Positions 54,601 through 64,000 of a DNA stretch of 64,000 nucleotides are shown here, piece by piece; the first letter of the stretch is position 1, and every line of letters starts with the position of its first letter. Source of the DNA: Brassica napus (lineage: Eukaryota > Streptophyta > Magnoliopsida > Brassicales > Brassicaceae); the NCBI RefSeq assembly GCF_020379485.1, contig NC_063445.1, positions 53,903,422 to 53,967,421 of the forward strand. The letters are read 5' to 3'. A model generated the notes under the pieces. The model made no database searches. It was not told the origin of the DNA and saw only the letters and a program-made list of their open reading frames with translations. Made by a program: the position numbers and the translations under genes.

Positions 54601-55082
54601 CCACTTGCAACTTTTTCTTGTTCTTCTCTAATTTCATTCTCATTGGTTTCTTCTTCATCACTGACTTCTTCTCTGTTTTCATCATCACTCTTCTCCTCAT
54701 CTTCACTCTTCTCTTCATCCTCACTCTTCTCCTCATCGTCATTCTTCTCTTCATAGACAATGTAGAAATCAACTTCGCTAAGGACTTTAGTTTCTTCACA
54801 CAACTTCCTAATCTCAACATCTTTGTCTTTGCATATTGATCTTGCTGTAGATATATCTTCATTGACTATCTTATACCAAACCTGCTCCACCTTACTCTTG
54901 ATTCCTCTGTCTGCAATAAAATCCTCGAAAATTGACCACGTAAGAAGATCGGGGTCGATGGACAAATCTCTGACATAAACTCCACCTGAGTACGAAAACT
55001 TCCCTCCTTTATATGACATTGAACCACCATAGCCAATGTGCATCCTCAAACCATCAATTTCACTGTAAACACAAAACAACAA
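51617..55082 (-). pseudogene. MuDR-type transposase, disrupted
   Basis: Read downward from 55082: an N-terminal region (HIGYGGSMSYKGG) followed by an acidic Glu/Asp/Lys-rich stretch; the MuDR DNA-binding region (MQTFNNGDEFKDQLLRYVL); a MULE DDE core with LIGLDGAFLKWELKGEILA (first Asp, about 53,240) and SFISDRQK (second Asp, about 53,050); NNLSESFNRTI (catalytic Glu region, about 52,670); a SWIM zinc finger CVCREWDLTGIPCSHAVRV (about 52,360); a CCHC knuckle CGNCRKVGHNRLTC (about 51,990); and an AT-hook-like KRKRGRP. Damage includes a 469-bp tandem duplication, a frame change before the core (about 53,660) and an in-frame stop at 52,843-52,845 just before KVAYSRTV. Introns separate several blocks. 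Confidence 0.85.
53700..54637 (-). repeat. 469-bp tandem duplication inside the MULE transposase
   Basis: Copies at 53700-54168 and 54169-54637 are almost identical; I noted about four substitutions (for example CATCTATTAAG/CATATATTAAG, CAACTAGAG/CAACTGGAG). Each copy holds the end of the acidic region and the DNA-binding region, so both encode the same 123-residue frame starting MFSQAEETHATHLNH. Confidence 0.9.
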
Positions 55083-55160
55083 CTATGAGCACAAAATCAA
55101 AATAAAGCGACAACATTAACGACGGCTCCGAGTCATACCTTATCTTCTCAGGTTTCTGTT

Positions 55161-55477
55161 CTTCACGGAGTCACAGCTGTCATCTCTGACAGAAGAAGAA
55201 GATTGTTAATTTCTTATGCTTTCGTGAAGAGAGGATTTCAGAAAGTAGGGTTTTTGATTTGGGAAAATTACCATTCTAAATGACACCGTTTTAGACAAAG
55301 ATTAGTTTATTAACCATGGTTTATAACTAAACGATTAATTTAACGTTTTGTTTACGGTGTTTATAGTTTCGTTAATCAAGTCAACCGTTGCAAATAAATT
55401 GATTACATGGGCTTTAGTAGATGTATTAAAAGACTAAAATAATTTAGAGTGTGTATTATTTTGGTCACTTTAAAACT
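55161..55477. repeat. MULE right terminal inverted repeat, interrupted
   Basis: Starts at TTCTTCACGGAGTCACAGCTG and runs to GGTCACTTTAAAACT, where homology to the left repeat stops at the first base of the Athila-like LTR. Confidence 0.8.
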
Positions 55478-57025
55478 TGGGCAAATCTTGATATCTTGTG
55501 AATTTACATGTTTTTAACTTCTTATTCTTGCATGGTTTGGTCATTTGGAGCATCATTTAGGCACATTTAGGTTGCATATCATTGCATTTGTACATATCAG
55601 GTGTTGGAGAGCACCATGGATGAGTTAGAGGACCATTGGTGGGATTTTGAGTGCAATTGGAGTCCAAAAGAAGTGTTAAAAGTGATCATTGAGCGATCTC
55701 CCTATCAGAGCGACCTCACGCAGCGAGGTAGCGTACCCGCTCCATATGTAGAGCGACCTGGTGGAGCGGGGTCTGTAGCTCGCGCGTGTTATGAAGAAAC
55801 GAAGCAAAACATTTGGAGCGGGGTTTGGCAGCGAGGTGGCGTACCCGCTCTGAAGCCAGAGCGTGAAAGATGAACACGGATGAAGGCCTTAAAAATCTCT
55901 TCTGAAGCTCAAAATTTGTGGAGACACTGGAAATTGAGTTAGCTTTCCAATAGAAGTGGTTTCAAGTCATTTGAAGCTGTATTAGATAAGCTATGATCGA
56001 TTTACTATAGGTGTATCAATCCTTGCCGGGGACCACTTGAAAGTTGATGGGATTAACCAACTTCCCACTTTCTTCCACCCACCTTTCCTTTGCACGATTT
56101 TTCCTACTTTTCTGTATAATATTTGCTTTCTTATTATCAAAAGGGTGGGCAAGAAACATTATTATCCAACTTTGTAATAATTGAACTTGTCAAAACTCTC
56201 TCTCTTTGAAATATCATTGTTCTTAGTGTTCTTGAGCTGTTCTTCAATTGTTCATCATCTGTTCTTGAGTTTTAATTTCGTTTTGCTTGTTTAAATCCTT
56301 GTTTATCTTTATTCTCTGTTGTATCCACTTGAATATGCTTCAATCTATTATGAGATTAAGTGTTTTCATGGAGATTAGTGAGTAGTTTCCTTAGGAATTC
56401 ATGGGTTAGGGAGATTAGAGTAACTTAGTGAAGATCTATGGTGTTATTGTATTAGATCCTTGTATGAACTTGCTTGTTGAGTATTTTTAATGCTTGTTTA
56501 GTCTTGATCACTCTAAACCTGATTTCTAAACACTTCTCATCAGACATGATTAGATGAAGTGTTTGAATCAACTCAACTAAGCTCTAGTGAGATTAGCCAA
56601 GGACACTTGATGTTAAAATTGCTAGATAGTTATTAAACTTGAACTTAAAGATTGCTTGATTGAATTAAGCCAAAGACATTTGATGTTTAATGATTTCTAA
56701 GCAAATGGACATTTACCTAGACATAGGACCTGTCTAAAATTGTGTTTAGACTTAAGAGATTACTTTGATTGAAAGCTTGTCACCTAGATTGGATCTTAGT
56801 TACTTGAAGTCAATTCCCAATACCCATGGATTCACTTGTCTAAATTGATTAAAACCTTGTTGTATTGCTCTGTTTGCTATTGTTACTTGTCACACACTCA
56901 CAACTATTGAATCTGCTTAGCTTAAGAAATGACTTGTATTCTCACTGATTCACATCACTAGGACTGGTTCGACATTCACCCCCCTATACTACAACATTTG
57001 CAATAGGCAGAAAAACCTATTACCA
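55478..57025 (+). repeat. 5' LTR of the Athila-like element
   Basis: Begins TGGGCAAATCTTG exactly where the MULE inverted repeat breaks. Ends at about ATTACCA, three bases before the primer-binding site. A GC-rich island (55,690-55,870) contains a 22-bp near-exact direct repeat at 55721-55742 and 55829-55850 (one mismatch), with GAGCGACCT/GGAGCGGGG motifs between. Otherwise AT-rich, without coding potential. The 3' edge is an estimate. Confidence 0.75.
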
Positions 57026-57028
57026 AAT

Positions 57029-57041
57029 TGGCGCCGTTGCC
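57029..57041 (+). other. Primer-binding site for tRNA-Asp
   Basis: TGGCGCCGTTGCC matches the complement of the 3' end of tRNA-Asp including CCA, the primer typical of Athila-clade elements. It lies three bases past the estimated LTR end. Confidence 0.75.
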
Positions 57042-57151
57042 AATCCTAGTCTGATTGTGACATTGCGTTTGAGTCTTTGCTTGAGACTGAGTTTTACTTT
57101 GTTTTTAAGTTACTAATTATCTATCTTCATATATATTTGGATGACAGGTGC

Positions 57152-59020
57152 ATGAACTTGAGAAGCAAAGGATCAACAAATCTTGCACCAAGAGTGGACA
57201 ACATCAAAGCCTTAGAAAGAGAGTTGGGAAGACAGAGAAGAGAAAGAGAAAAGCAAGCCCACTTACATAGATTGGGGCTTGAGATGGAGAGAAACCCGAA
57301 TCAACCGGAAGGTGTCTATGAAGTTGATGATCATAGACAAAATGTCCAAGAAGTTCCTCCTGGAGCTGCTCAAGAGGGCAATGGTCAAGGAGCTGCCAAC
57401 CTTCGACCTAGACAACCACAACGCCAAGCTAGGGCCATCGGTACATATGATCAACCTAACATAAATGGGAATAGGTTGGGCATTAGGGGACCGCCAGTTG
57501 CCAACAACAATTTCGAGATCAAGTCCAGCCTCATCAACATGATTGAAAACAACAAGTACCATGGACTTGCCTTGGAAGACCCACTAGATCACCTTGACAG
57601 ATTTGATAAATACTGTGGCTTGTCAAAAACAAATGGAGTTTCAGAAGATGCTTTCAAGCTCAGATTGTTTCCTTTCTCTTTGGGAGACAAGGCTCACACG
57701 TGGGAGAAAAACATCTCAAGTGATACTATCACCACTTGGGATGAATGCAAGAAGGCCTTCCTCAACAAGTTCTTCTCTGCTACAAGGACTGCAAACCTTA
57801 GAAATCAGATCTCTGGTTTTCAACAAAAAGGACTTGAAGGATTTTCAGAGGCATGGGAGAGATTCAGAACTTACTTGTCTCAATGTCCCCACCATGGCTT
57901 CAACAATGAGAGCTTGCTAAGCACATTCTACAGAGGAGTCTTGCCTAAATTCAAAAGCCAGCTTGACACTGCAAGCAATGGAAACTACTTGGGGAGGACT
58001 GTCGAAGATGCATTAGAACTCTTGGAGAACATGGCACAGAGTGATTCTGTCTACAATGACGAATATGACAGAAGAGACAGAAGTGGGGGAGGAGAAGATA
58101 TGACCACAAAAAGAGAACTGAAAGCAATACAAGAAAAGATTGACATGCTACTATCAGAAAAGAACAAGAAGGAGGAGTTACATATGGTTTCTGAAGCTGA
58201 TGGAGTAGAATGCCAAGAAGATATGTACTATGTCAACGCTCAGGGTACATGGTACAAGAAGGAACATGACTATCAAAACCAGAACAACTACCAACAGAAA
58301 CCCTTCTACAACAACCAACAGAAGCCATTCAACAACTACCAGCCAAAACCATTCTACAACAATCAGCCTAAGCCATTCTACAACAACAACCAAGGTGGTT
58401 ACCAACAAAAACAGAACTTCCCTCCTGGATTCTCACCAAAACCAAATCAACCTGCACAAGAACAAGCTGGATCATCAACACAACCTCCACAAGAGAGTAG
58501 TACTGAAGCGATGCTGAAACAATTATTGGAGGGACAAGCAAGAAGTGAGAAACAATTAGGGTATGAGCTGAAAAATCTCCACAACAAGATTGATGGGAAT
58601 TACCATGATCTAAACAACAAGTTCAAAAACTTGGAGAACCAGTTTGTCTCTATGACAGCCAGTTCAAGTCGCCAACAAGGTACACTACCTGGAAAGGCTG
58701 AACAAAACCCAAAGGAGACAATGAAGGCAATCACCCTGAGGAGTGGAAGAGAGTTGCCTCCTAAAGTCCTCATTAAGGATAATGAGAAACAAGGTGGGGA
58801 GGTGGTCATCAATGTAGATGATGATGTGGTGATTGTGGATGAGAAAACTAATGAGGAAATATTGGAGAAGATAGTTGAAGCAAGGGCAAGAGAAAGATTG
58901 GAGAGGAGAAAGTTGAGAACAAAAATGAGGAGGCTACATCAACAAAGGAGAAATTGTTCACTCCTCCTCCCTATGAGCCAAAGCTTCCCTTTCCTGGAAG
59001 ATTCAAGAAGCAACTCCTAG
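57152..59020 (+). pseudogene. Athila-like gag
   Basis: The capsid-type protein. The likely start is the ATG at 57152 (MNLRSKGSTNLAP); the frame is open upstream but lacks an ATG start there. The conserved retrotransposon gag core reads LEDPLDHLDRFDKYC, LFPFSLGDKAHTW and FSEAWERFRTYLSQCPHHG (about residues 140-270). A Asn/Gln/Phe-rich repeat of the type NNQPKPFYN follows (58,280-58,400), then a C-terminal linker. No CCHC knuckle is seen. The expected fusion to protease is broken by a single-base-type frame change at about 58,880-58,920: the gag frame runs on to a stop at 59020 while protease is read in another frame. Confidence 0.8.
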
Positions 59021-60885
59021 AGAAGTACAAAGCCTTGTTTGACAAACAGATCAGTGAAGTTCAGCTCACCATGCCCATAATTGATGCATTTATGCTGGTT
59101 CCACAATACAGCAAGTTCTTGAAAGATGCTGTAGAACAAAAGAAGAAAAAGATGGAAGGGATGGTGATTCTTACTCACGAGTGCAGTGCCATTATTCAGA
59201 GACTGACTGTCCCAAGGAAGCTAGAAGACCCTGGTAGTTTCACCCTGCCATGCGCCATTGGACCTTTGACATTTGAGAAATGTCTATGTGATTTGGGAGC
59301 AAGTGTCAGCCTCATGCCACTATCCATTGCCAAGAAGCTTGGGTTTACACAATATAAAAAGTGCAAGATCTCTTTGGTGCTAGCTGATCGATCTGTCAAG
59401 CTCCCCATTGGCATCCTAGAAGATCTTCCTGTCAAGATAGGAAATTGTGAAGTGCCTACTGACTTTGTAGTGCTTGAGATGGATGAAGAGCCTAGAGATC
59501 CTTTGATCTTTGGAAGACCTTTCTTGGCAACTGCCGGAGCAATGGTGAATGTGAGAGATGGCACAATTGATCTCCACCTTGGAAAAGATCACATTCTCCA
59601 TTTTGATATCAAGGAGATGATGAAGAAGCCCACAACTCAAGGAGAAATATTCTACATTGATGAGATGGATGCCTTGGCTGATAATTTCCTTGAGGAGTTA
59701 GCGATTGAGGACTCTCTTCAACATGCCCTGACCATTGAAAGAGAGACCCAAATGATTGAAAACAAAGAGAGTGATGAGCTAGTAAGAAGGCTAGATGTTC
59801 ACCTTGAGGAGGATGGAGAAGATGAGTTCATGGAGTTGCCACAAATGACTCAACATGCTGCCTCAGCAGACATTCAAGAGAACCTCCATGAAGCTGATTG
59901 GAGTGAGCTCAAGGCACCAAAAGTGGAGCTTAAACCTCTTCCCCATGGTGTAAGGTACGCTTTCCTTGGACCTAATGAGACATATCCTGTCATTGTGAGT
60001 AGTGAGCTGACTGAGAATGAATTGTCTATGCTTTTAAATGAACTTAAAAAGTATAGAAAAGCACTAGGATACTCACTTGATGACATTAAAGGAATCTCAC
60101 CATCTTTGTGCATGCATAGGATACATCTAGAGGATGAATCTAAAACTTCAATTGAACACCAAAGAAGATTAAATCCTAATTTGAAAGATGTTGTTAAAAA
60201 AGAGATAATCAAATTGTTAGATGCTGGTGTGATCTATCCTATCTCTGATAGCAATTGGGTTTCACCTGTGCATGTAGTTCCTAAAAAAGGTGGCATAACA
60301 GTTGTTAAGAACGAAAATGATGAGTTAATACCAACAAGAACAATAACTGGACATAGGATGTGCATTGACTATCGAAAACTGAATGCAGCCTCTAGAAAGG
60401 ATCATTTCCCTTTACCATTCATTGATCAGATGTTAGAGAGGCTAGCTAACCATCCTTATTATTGTTTCCTTGATGGATACTCTGGATTTTTCCAAATCCC
60501 TATACACCCAAATGACCAAGAGAAAACGACATTCACTTGTCCTTATGGTACCTTTGCATATCGAAGGATGCCATTTGGACTGTGCAATGCACCAGGAACA
60601 TTCCAAAGAGCAATGATGTCAATCTTCTCTGATTTTATTGAGGATGTAATGGAGGTGTTTATGGATGATTTTTCTGTATATGGTTCTTCGTTTGCTACTT
60701 GTTTGTCAAATCTTTGCAGGGTATTACGGAGATGTGAGGACACTAACCTGGTGCTCAATTGGGAGAAGTGTCACTTCATGGTCAAGGAAGGGATTGTTCT
60801 TGGACACAAAGTTTCTGAGAAAGGAATTGAAGTGGACAAAGCCAAGATAGATGTCATGGTTGGTCTAGCGCCACCAAGAACGTGA
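58879..60885 (+). pseudogene. Athila-like pol, protease and reverse transcriptase part
   Basis: Begins in the gag-overlapping frame and contains FTPPPYEPKLPFPGRFKK, an aspartic protease core LCDLGASVSLMPLS (about 59,290) and FGRPFLATAG (about 59,510), and reverse transcriptase from about 60,120 with MCIDYRKLNAASRKDHFPLP, FLDGYSGFFQIPI and the catalytic FMDD (VFMDDFSVYG, about 60,660). The frame ends at a TGA at 60883-60885 inside the RT-RNase H connection (APPRT, then [11 protein letters not shown] in the next frame). It is a one-base-type frameshift, since the continuation is immediate. Confidence 0.85.
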
Positions 60886-62870
60886 AGGATATAAGAAGCT
60901 TTCTGGGTCATGCCGGTTTCTATAGAAGATTCATTATGGATTTCTCAAAGATAGCTAGACCATTGACCAGGCTGTTATGCAAAGAAGCTGCATTTCACTT
61001 CGATGAGGAGTGTATGGAAGCTTTCAAAAACCTGAAGAATGCACTCATCAGTGCACCCATAGTTCAACCGCCAGATTGGGATCTCCCCTTTGAGATCATG
61101 TGTGATGCAAGTGACTTTGCTGTAGGAGCAGTCCTAGGCCAGAAGAGAGACAAGAAGTCACATGTGATCTACTATGCAAGTAGAACACTTGATGAAGCTC
61201 AAGCTAAATACTCTACAACTGAAAAGGAGCTATTGGCCATTGTCTTTGCATTTGAGAAGTTCAGAAGCTACTTGGTTGGGTCAAAGGTGACTGTCTACAC
61301 TGATCATGCTGCATTAAGACACCTCTTAGCCAAGAAAGATGCAAAACCAAGACTGTTGAGATGGATTCTGCTGCTACAAGAGTTTGATCTTGAGATCAAG
61401 GACAGGCCTGGAGTTGAGAATGGAGTAGCTGATCACCTGTCCAGGTTGAAGGTGGAGTGTGGAATCCCTATTGATGACAGACTTCCAGAAGAGCAAATGA
61501 TGGCTATTCATGCAGTGGTAGCTGTTTGTGAGACGGGAAAGAAACTTGAAGAGGTGAAGGCAGCTGATGAGAAGGGTCCTTGGTATGCTGATATAGTCAA
61601 CTACTTAGCTACTGGAAAAGAGCCATTGAACCTTGAAGGTTATGCCAAGAAGAAGTTCTATAAGGATGTGAAGAGATATTATTGGGATGAGCCTTACCTC
61701 TACATACTTTGTAGAGATCAACTCTATAGAAGGGCAGTGGCTGAAGAAGAAATTGATGGGATCCTTACACATTGTCATGGATCATCCTATGGAGGCCACT
61801 TTGCTACCTTTAAGACGGTTGCAAAAGTCCTACAAGCTGGATTTTGGTGGCCTCACATGTTTAAAGACACCCAAGACTTTGTCTCAAGGTGTGACTCTTG
61901 TCAAAGAAGAGGAAACATCACCAAGAGGAATGAAATGCCTCAAAACCCCATCCTAGAAGTTGAAGTGTTTGATGTCTGGGGTATTGACTTCATGGGGCCT
62001 TTTCCTTCCTCTTATAGCAACAAGTACATACTGGTGGCTGTAGATTATGTCTCTAAGTGGGTGGAAGCAATTGCAAGTCCAACCAATGATGCAAGGGTGG
62101 TTCTAAAAATGTTCAAGAGCATAATCTTTCCAAGGTTTGGGATTCCAAGAGTTGTGATCAGTGATGGAGGGTCTCACTTCATCAACAAACTGTTTGCAAA
62201 CCTCCTTAAGAAGAATGGTGTGAAGCACAAGGTTGCAACTCCTTACCACCCCCAAACAAGTGGTCAAGTTGAGATTTCCAACAGGGAGATCAAGTCCATT
62301 CTGGAGAAGATTGTGGGGGTTACACGGAAAGATTGGTCCATCAAGCTTGATGATGCATTGTGGGCTTATAGGACAGCTTACAAGACACCTTTGGGGACTA
62401 CACCTTTCAACCTTCTCTATGGAAAATCTTGCCATCTACCAGTTGAGCTTGAGTACAAGGCACTATGGGCAGTCAAGTTGCTGAACTTTGACATCAAGAG
62501 CGCCAAGGAGAAGAGATTGATCCAGCTGAATGAACTTGATGAGATAAGACTTGAAGCTTTTGAAAGTTCAAAGATCTACAAAGAGAAAACAAAGGCTCTC
62601 CATGACAAACATATCCTGAAAAGAGACTTTAAAGAAGGAGATCAAGTTCTTCTATACAACTCCAGACTGAAACTGTTTCCAGGCAAGCTCAAGTCAAGGT
62701 GGTCTGGTCCTTTCAAGATTAAAGAGGTTAAACCTTATGGAGCAATAGTTTTGTGGAGTTCTGATGGAAGAGAGTTCACCATCAATGGACAAAGGGCGAA
62801 GCTTTACTTGGGAACCAAATCGGAAGACCTGGGAACTTCGGTTCCACTTTCCGATCCAACCACAGTCTAA
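60882..62870 (+). pseudogene. Athila-like pol, RNase H and integrase part
   Basis: Continues pol after the frameshift: [16 protein letters not shown] closes RT; RNase H shows [26 protein letters not shown] and [11 protein letters not shown]; integrase has an HHCC zinc region ([11 protein letters not shown] to CDSCQRRG, about 61,770-61,910), the first catalytic Asp in [11 protein letters not shown], the second in VISDGGSHF, and the Glu in [11 protein letters not shown]; the tail carries [19 protein letters not shown]. The frame closes at TAA 62868-62870. All visible catalytic residues are present, so the element was probably active until recently. Confidence 0.85.
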
Positions 62871-64000
62871 CCTAAAGGAGGCAAAGTCAAGCTAGAGACT
62901 TAAAACAAGCTCACTTGGGAGGAAATCTCAAGAGTATCCTTTGTATATATGTGTGAATGTTTTTAATAAATTGTGTGAACTATCCTTGTTTGTGTGTTTG
63001 TTTGTGTGAATTGTGTGTCATTTCAGTTTGGAAGGTGCTCAGAAAAAGGAAAGGATTCAAAAGAGGCTAGGAAAGAAACACAAGTGTTGTGGAGACATGC
63101 TCATAGCGACATATCCATAGTGACATGCTCAAGTCGCTACAGTCACAAGGTAAGTACTCTAATCCGGTTTAAATTCTCTCCACATCTCTAGTAATTTTTA
63201 TTTTACTTATCATGTAAACCACTCCAAATTCAAAGTCACACAAGAGACTGTGTGATTCGAGTGTGGTGGGGGTACTATAAAAACTGATCATTTTGCTTGT
63301 TTTTATTTGGATGATTTGCATTTGACATATCAAGCACTTTGCATCTGTGTGGATTTTAATGATTTGCATTTTGGATTTTCTTGTGATTGTTAAAAAAAAA
63401 AAAAAAAAAAAGAGTTGTGAGTTTTGAATTATGCATAGGGAGCCATGATTGAAATTGCCATGAAAAGAACATATCTACAAGCATCTCTTGAGCCTTGAAA
63501 ACTCTTTTTGAAACATGTTGCTCATATGATATTGACATTGTTCTTGAAACCAATTACAAACTGAACTTGATCATAATGAATTTAATCTCTCTTGCATATG
63601 GGCACTTGCATACTTGATCATGGATTTCATACACATTTGGGTTATCTTATTCCATGTCTTATCCTTTCATTAACCCAAATAGCACTCCCTTACCCTTGAA
63701 CCCTTGCCATTCTTTGAAACCAATATTGATTTGTTGAGTGAGGTCTCTTATTGATAGCTTGTCATGTGCAAAATCTTGAGAGTATTGGGAGCGACATATG
63801 TTTGTTCTCATCTATTGCTAGCATAAGATCCTCATTTGAACTAGCATCTAGGATGGTGAGTGAGTTTGTGTGTTTTTAAGTTGTTATATCTTGGGTTTGA
63901 GAGAAGAGAAAAAGATCAAAGAATGTCAATAAGAAAAGAAAACCAATAGGAACCAAGAAAATAAAAGAAGAAAAACTCTTAAGTGTGTCAATTAGAATTC
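62871..64000 (+). other. Post-pol region of the Athila-like element
   Basis: Non-coding in all frames as far as I can see. It includes a purine-rich GTGGTGGGGG (63262-63271), an A-run of about 20 (63392-63411) and GCGAC-type motifs near 63,100-63,140 recalling the LTR's GC-rich island. No env-like frame within the 1.1 kb visible. Confidence 0.5.

Larger units (their letters stand above)
50771..55477 (-). mobile_element. Mutator-like element (MULE) with long terminal inverted repeats
   Basis: About 375 bp at the left (50771-51145, starting GGGAAAATTCC) reappear inverted at the right (55161-55477), for example AAAACGGTGTCATTTAGAATGG against its complement near 55,275-55,300 (with few differences). 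The right repeat lacks its outer 50-60 bp because an Athila-like retrotransposon begins at 55478. The interior carries a decayed MuDR-type transposase on the minus strand. The rest of the right end should lie beyond the window, past the inserted element. Confidence 0.85.
55478..64000 (+). mobile_element. Athila-like Ty3/gypsy LTR retrotransposon, running off the window
   Basis: The 5' LTR spans about 55478-57025, the primer-binding site TGGCGCCGTTGCC lies at 57029-57041 (complementary to the 3' end of tRNA-Asp, as in Athila), and gag-pol follows to 62870 in the order gag, protease, RT, RNase H, integrase. No chromodomain is seen. The 3' LTR is not in the window: nothing after 62,870 matches the 5' LTR start. 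Athila elements carry a long region, sometimes env-like, after pol, so the remainder probably lies to the right. Confidence 0.88.

Noticed and set aside
54594..54839. 81-codon plus-strand frame of Phe/Leu/Ile-rich sequence
   Set aside because: Antisense of the acidic Glu/Asp/Lys region of the MULE protein.
63262..63271. GTGGTGGGGG as polypurine tract with a 3' LTR after it
   Set aside because: The following sequence (TACTATAAAAACTG) does not match the 5' LTR start TGGGCAAATC, so no 3' LTR is called.

Overview
The window is nuclear DNA of a crucifer (Brassicaceae). The evidence is intron-rich plant genes with GT-AG splicing and AT-rich introns, a nuclear tRNA gene, plant transposon families, and gene order. 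Reading left to right, I recognise homologues in the same order as a stretch of Arabidopsis thaliana chromosome 5 (about At5g27460 to At5g27730, locus numbers from memory): a PPR fragment, cytosolic seryl-tRNA synthetase, MIRO1, a kinesin-14, ALY1, cyclin H, an acyl-CoA-binding kelch protein (ACBP5-like), histone H2A.W (HTA7-like), a heavy-metal-associated isoprenylated protein, ribosomal protein S21e and a DUF1624/HGSNAT-like membrane protein. Species cannot be fixed from the window; Brassica or a close relative is likely.

Layout: 1-1.53 kb is an LTR-like repeat that cuts off a PPR gene. 2.5-4.5 kb is SerRS. 5.36-7.73 kb is a PIF/Harbinger-type transposon with TAA target duplication, carrying a frameshifted MYB/SANT-like gene and no visible transposase. 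8.3-12.7 kb is MIRO1 (with a MITE-like insertion in intron 1), convergent with the kinesin at 13.4-16.8 kb. 18.04-18.74 kb is a hAT-like element. ALY1 (19.6-24.4 kb), CYCH;1 (25.5-27.9 kb) and ACBP (29.0-33.4 kb) follow on the plus strand. H2A.W (34.9-35.4 kb, minus) has a copia retrotransposon 165 bp upstream of its start codon, itself carrying a nested hAT-like element. Then come the HMA protein (43.5-44.8 kb), RPS21 (45.8-46.3 kb, minus), tRNA-Glu(UUC) (46.8 kb, minus) and the HGSNAT-like gene (47.6-50.0 kb). From 50.77 kb to the end the window is transposon: a Mutator-like element with long inverted repeats and a decayed transposase, interrupted in its right repeat by an Athila-like Ty3/gypsy retrotransposon that runs off the window.

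The genes are unrelated housekeeping or regulatory genes rather than an operon or pathway: translation (SerRS, RPS21, tRNA-Glu), mitochondrial dynamics (MIRO1), microtubules (kinesin), transcription and cell cycle (ALY1, cyclin H), lipid binding (ACBP), chromatin (H2A.W) and membranes. All intact genes could be assembled exon by exon with continuous reading frame and lengths matching their families. I found no clear novel system; the most notable structures are the transposon stack in the promoter side of the heterochromatin histone gene, the Harbinger element with a MYB/SANT gene, and the MULE/Athila nest.
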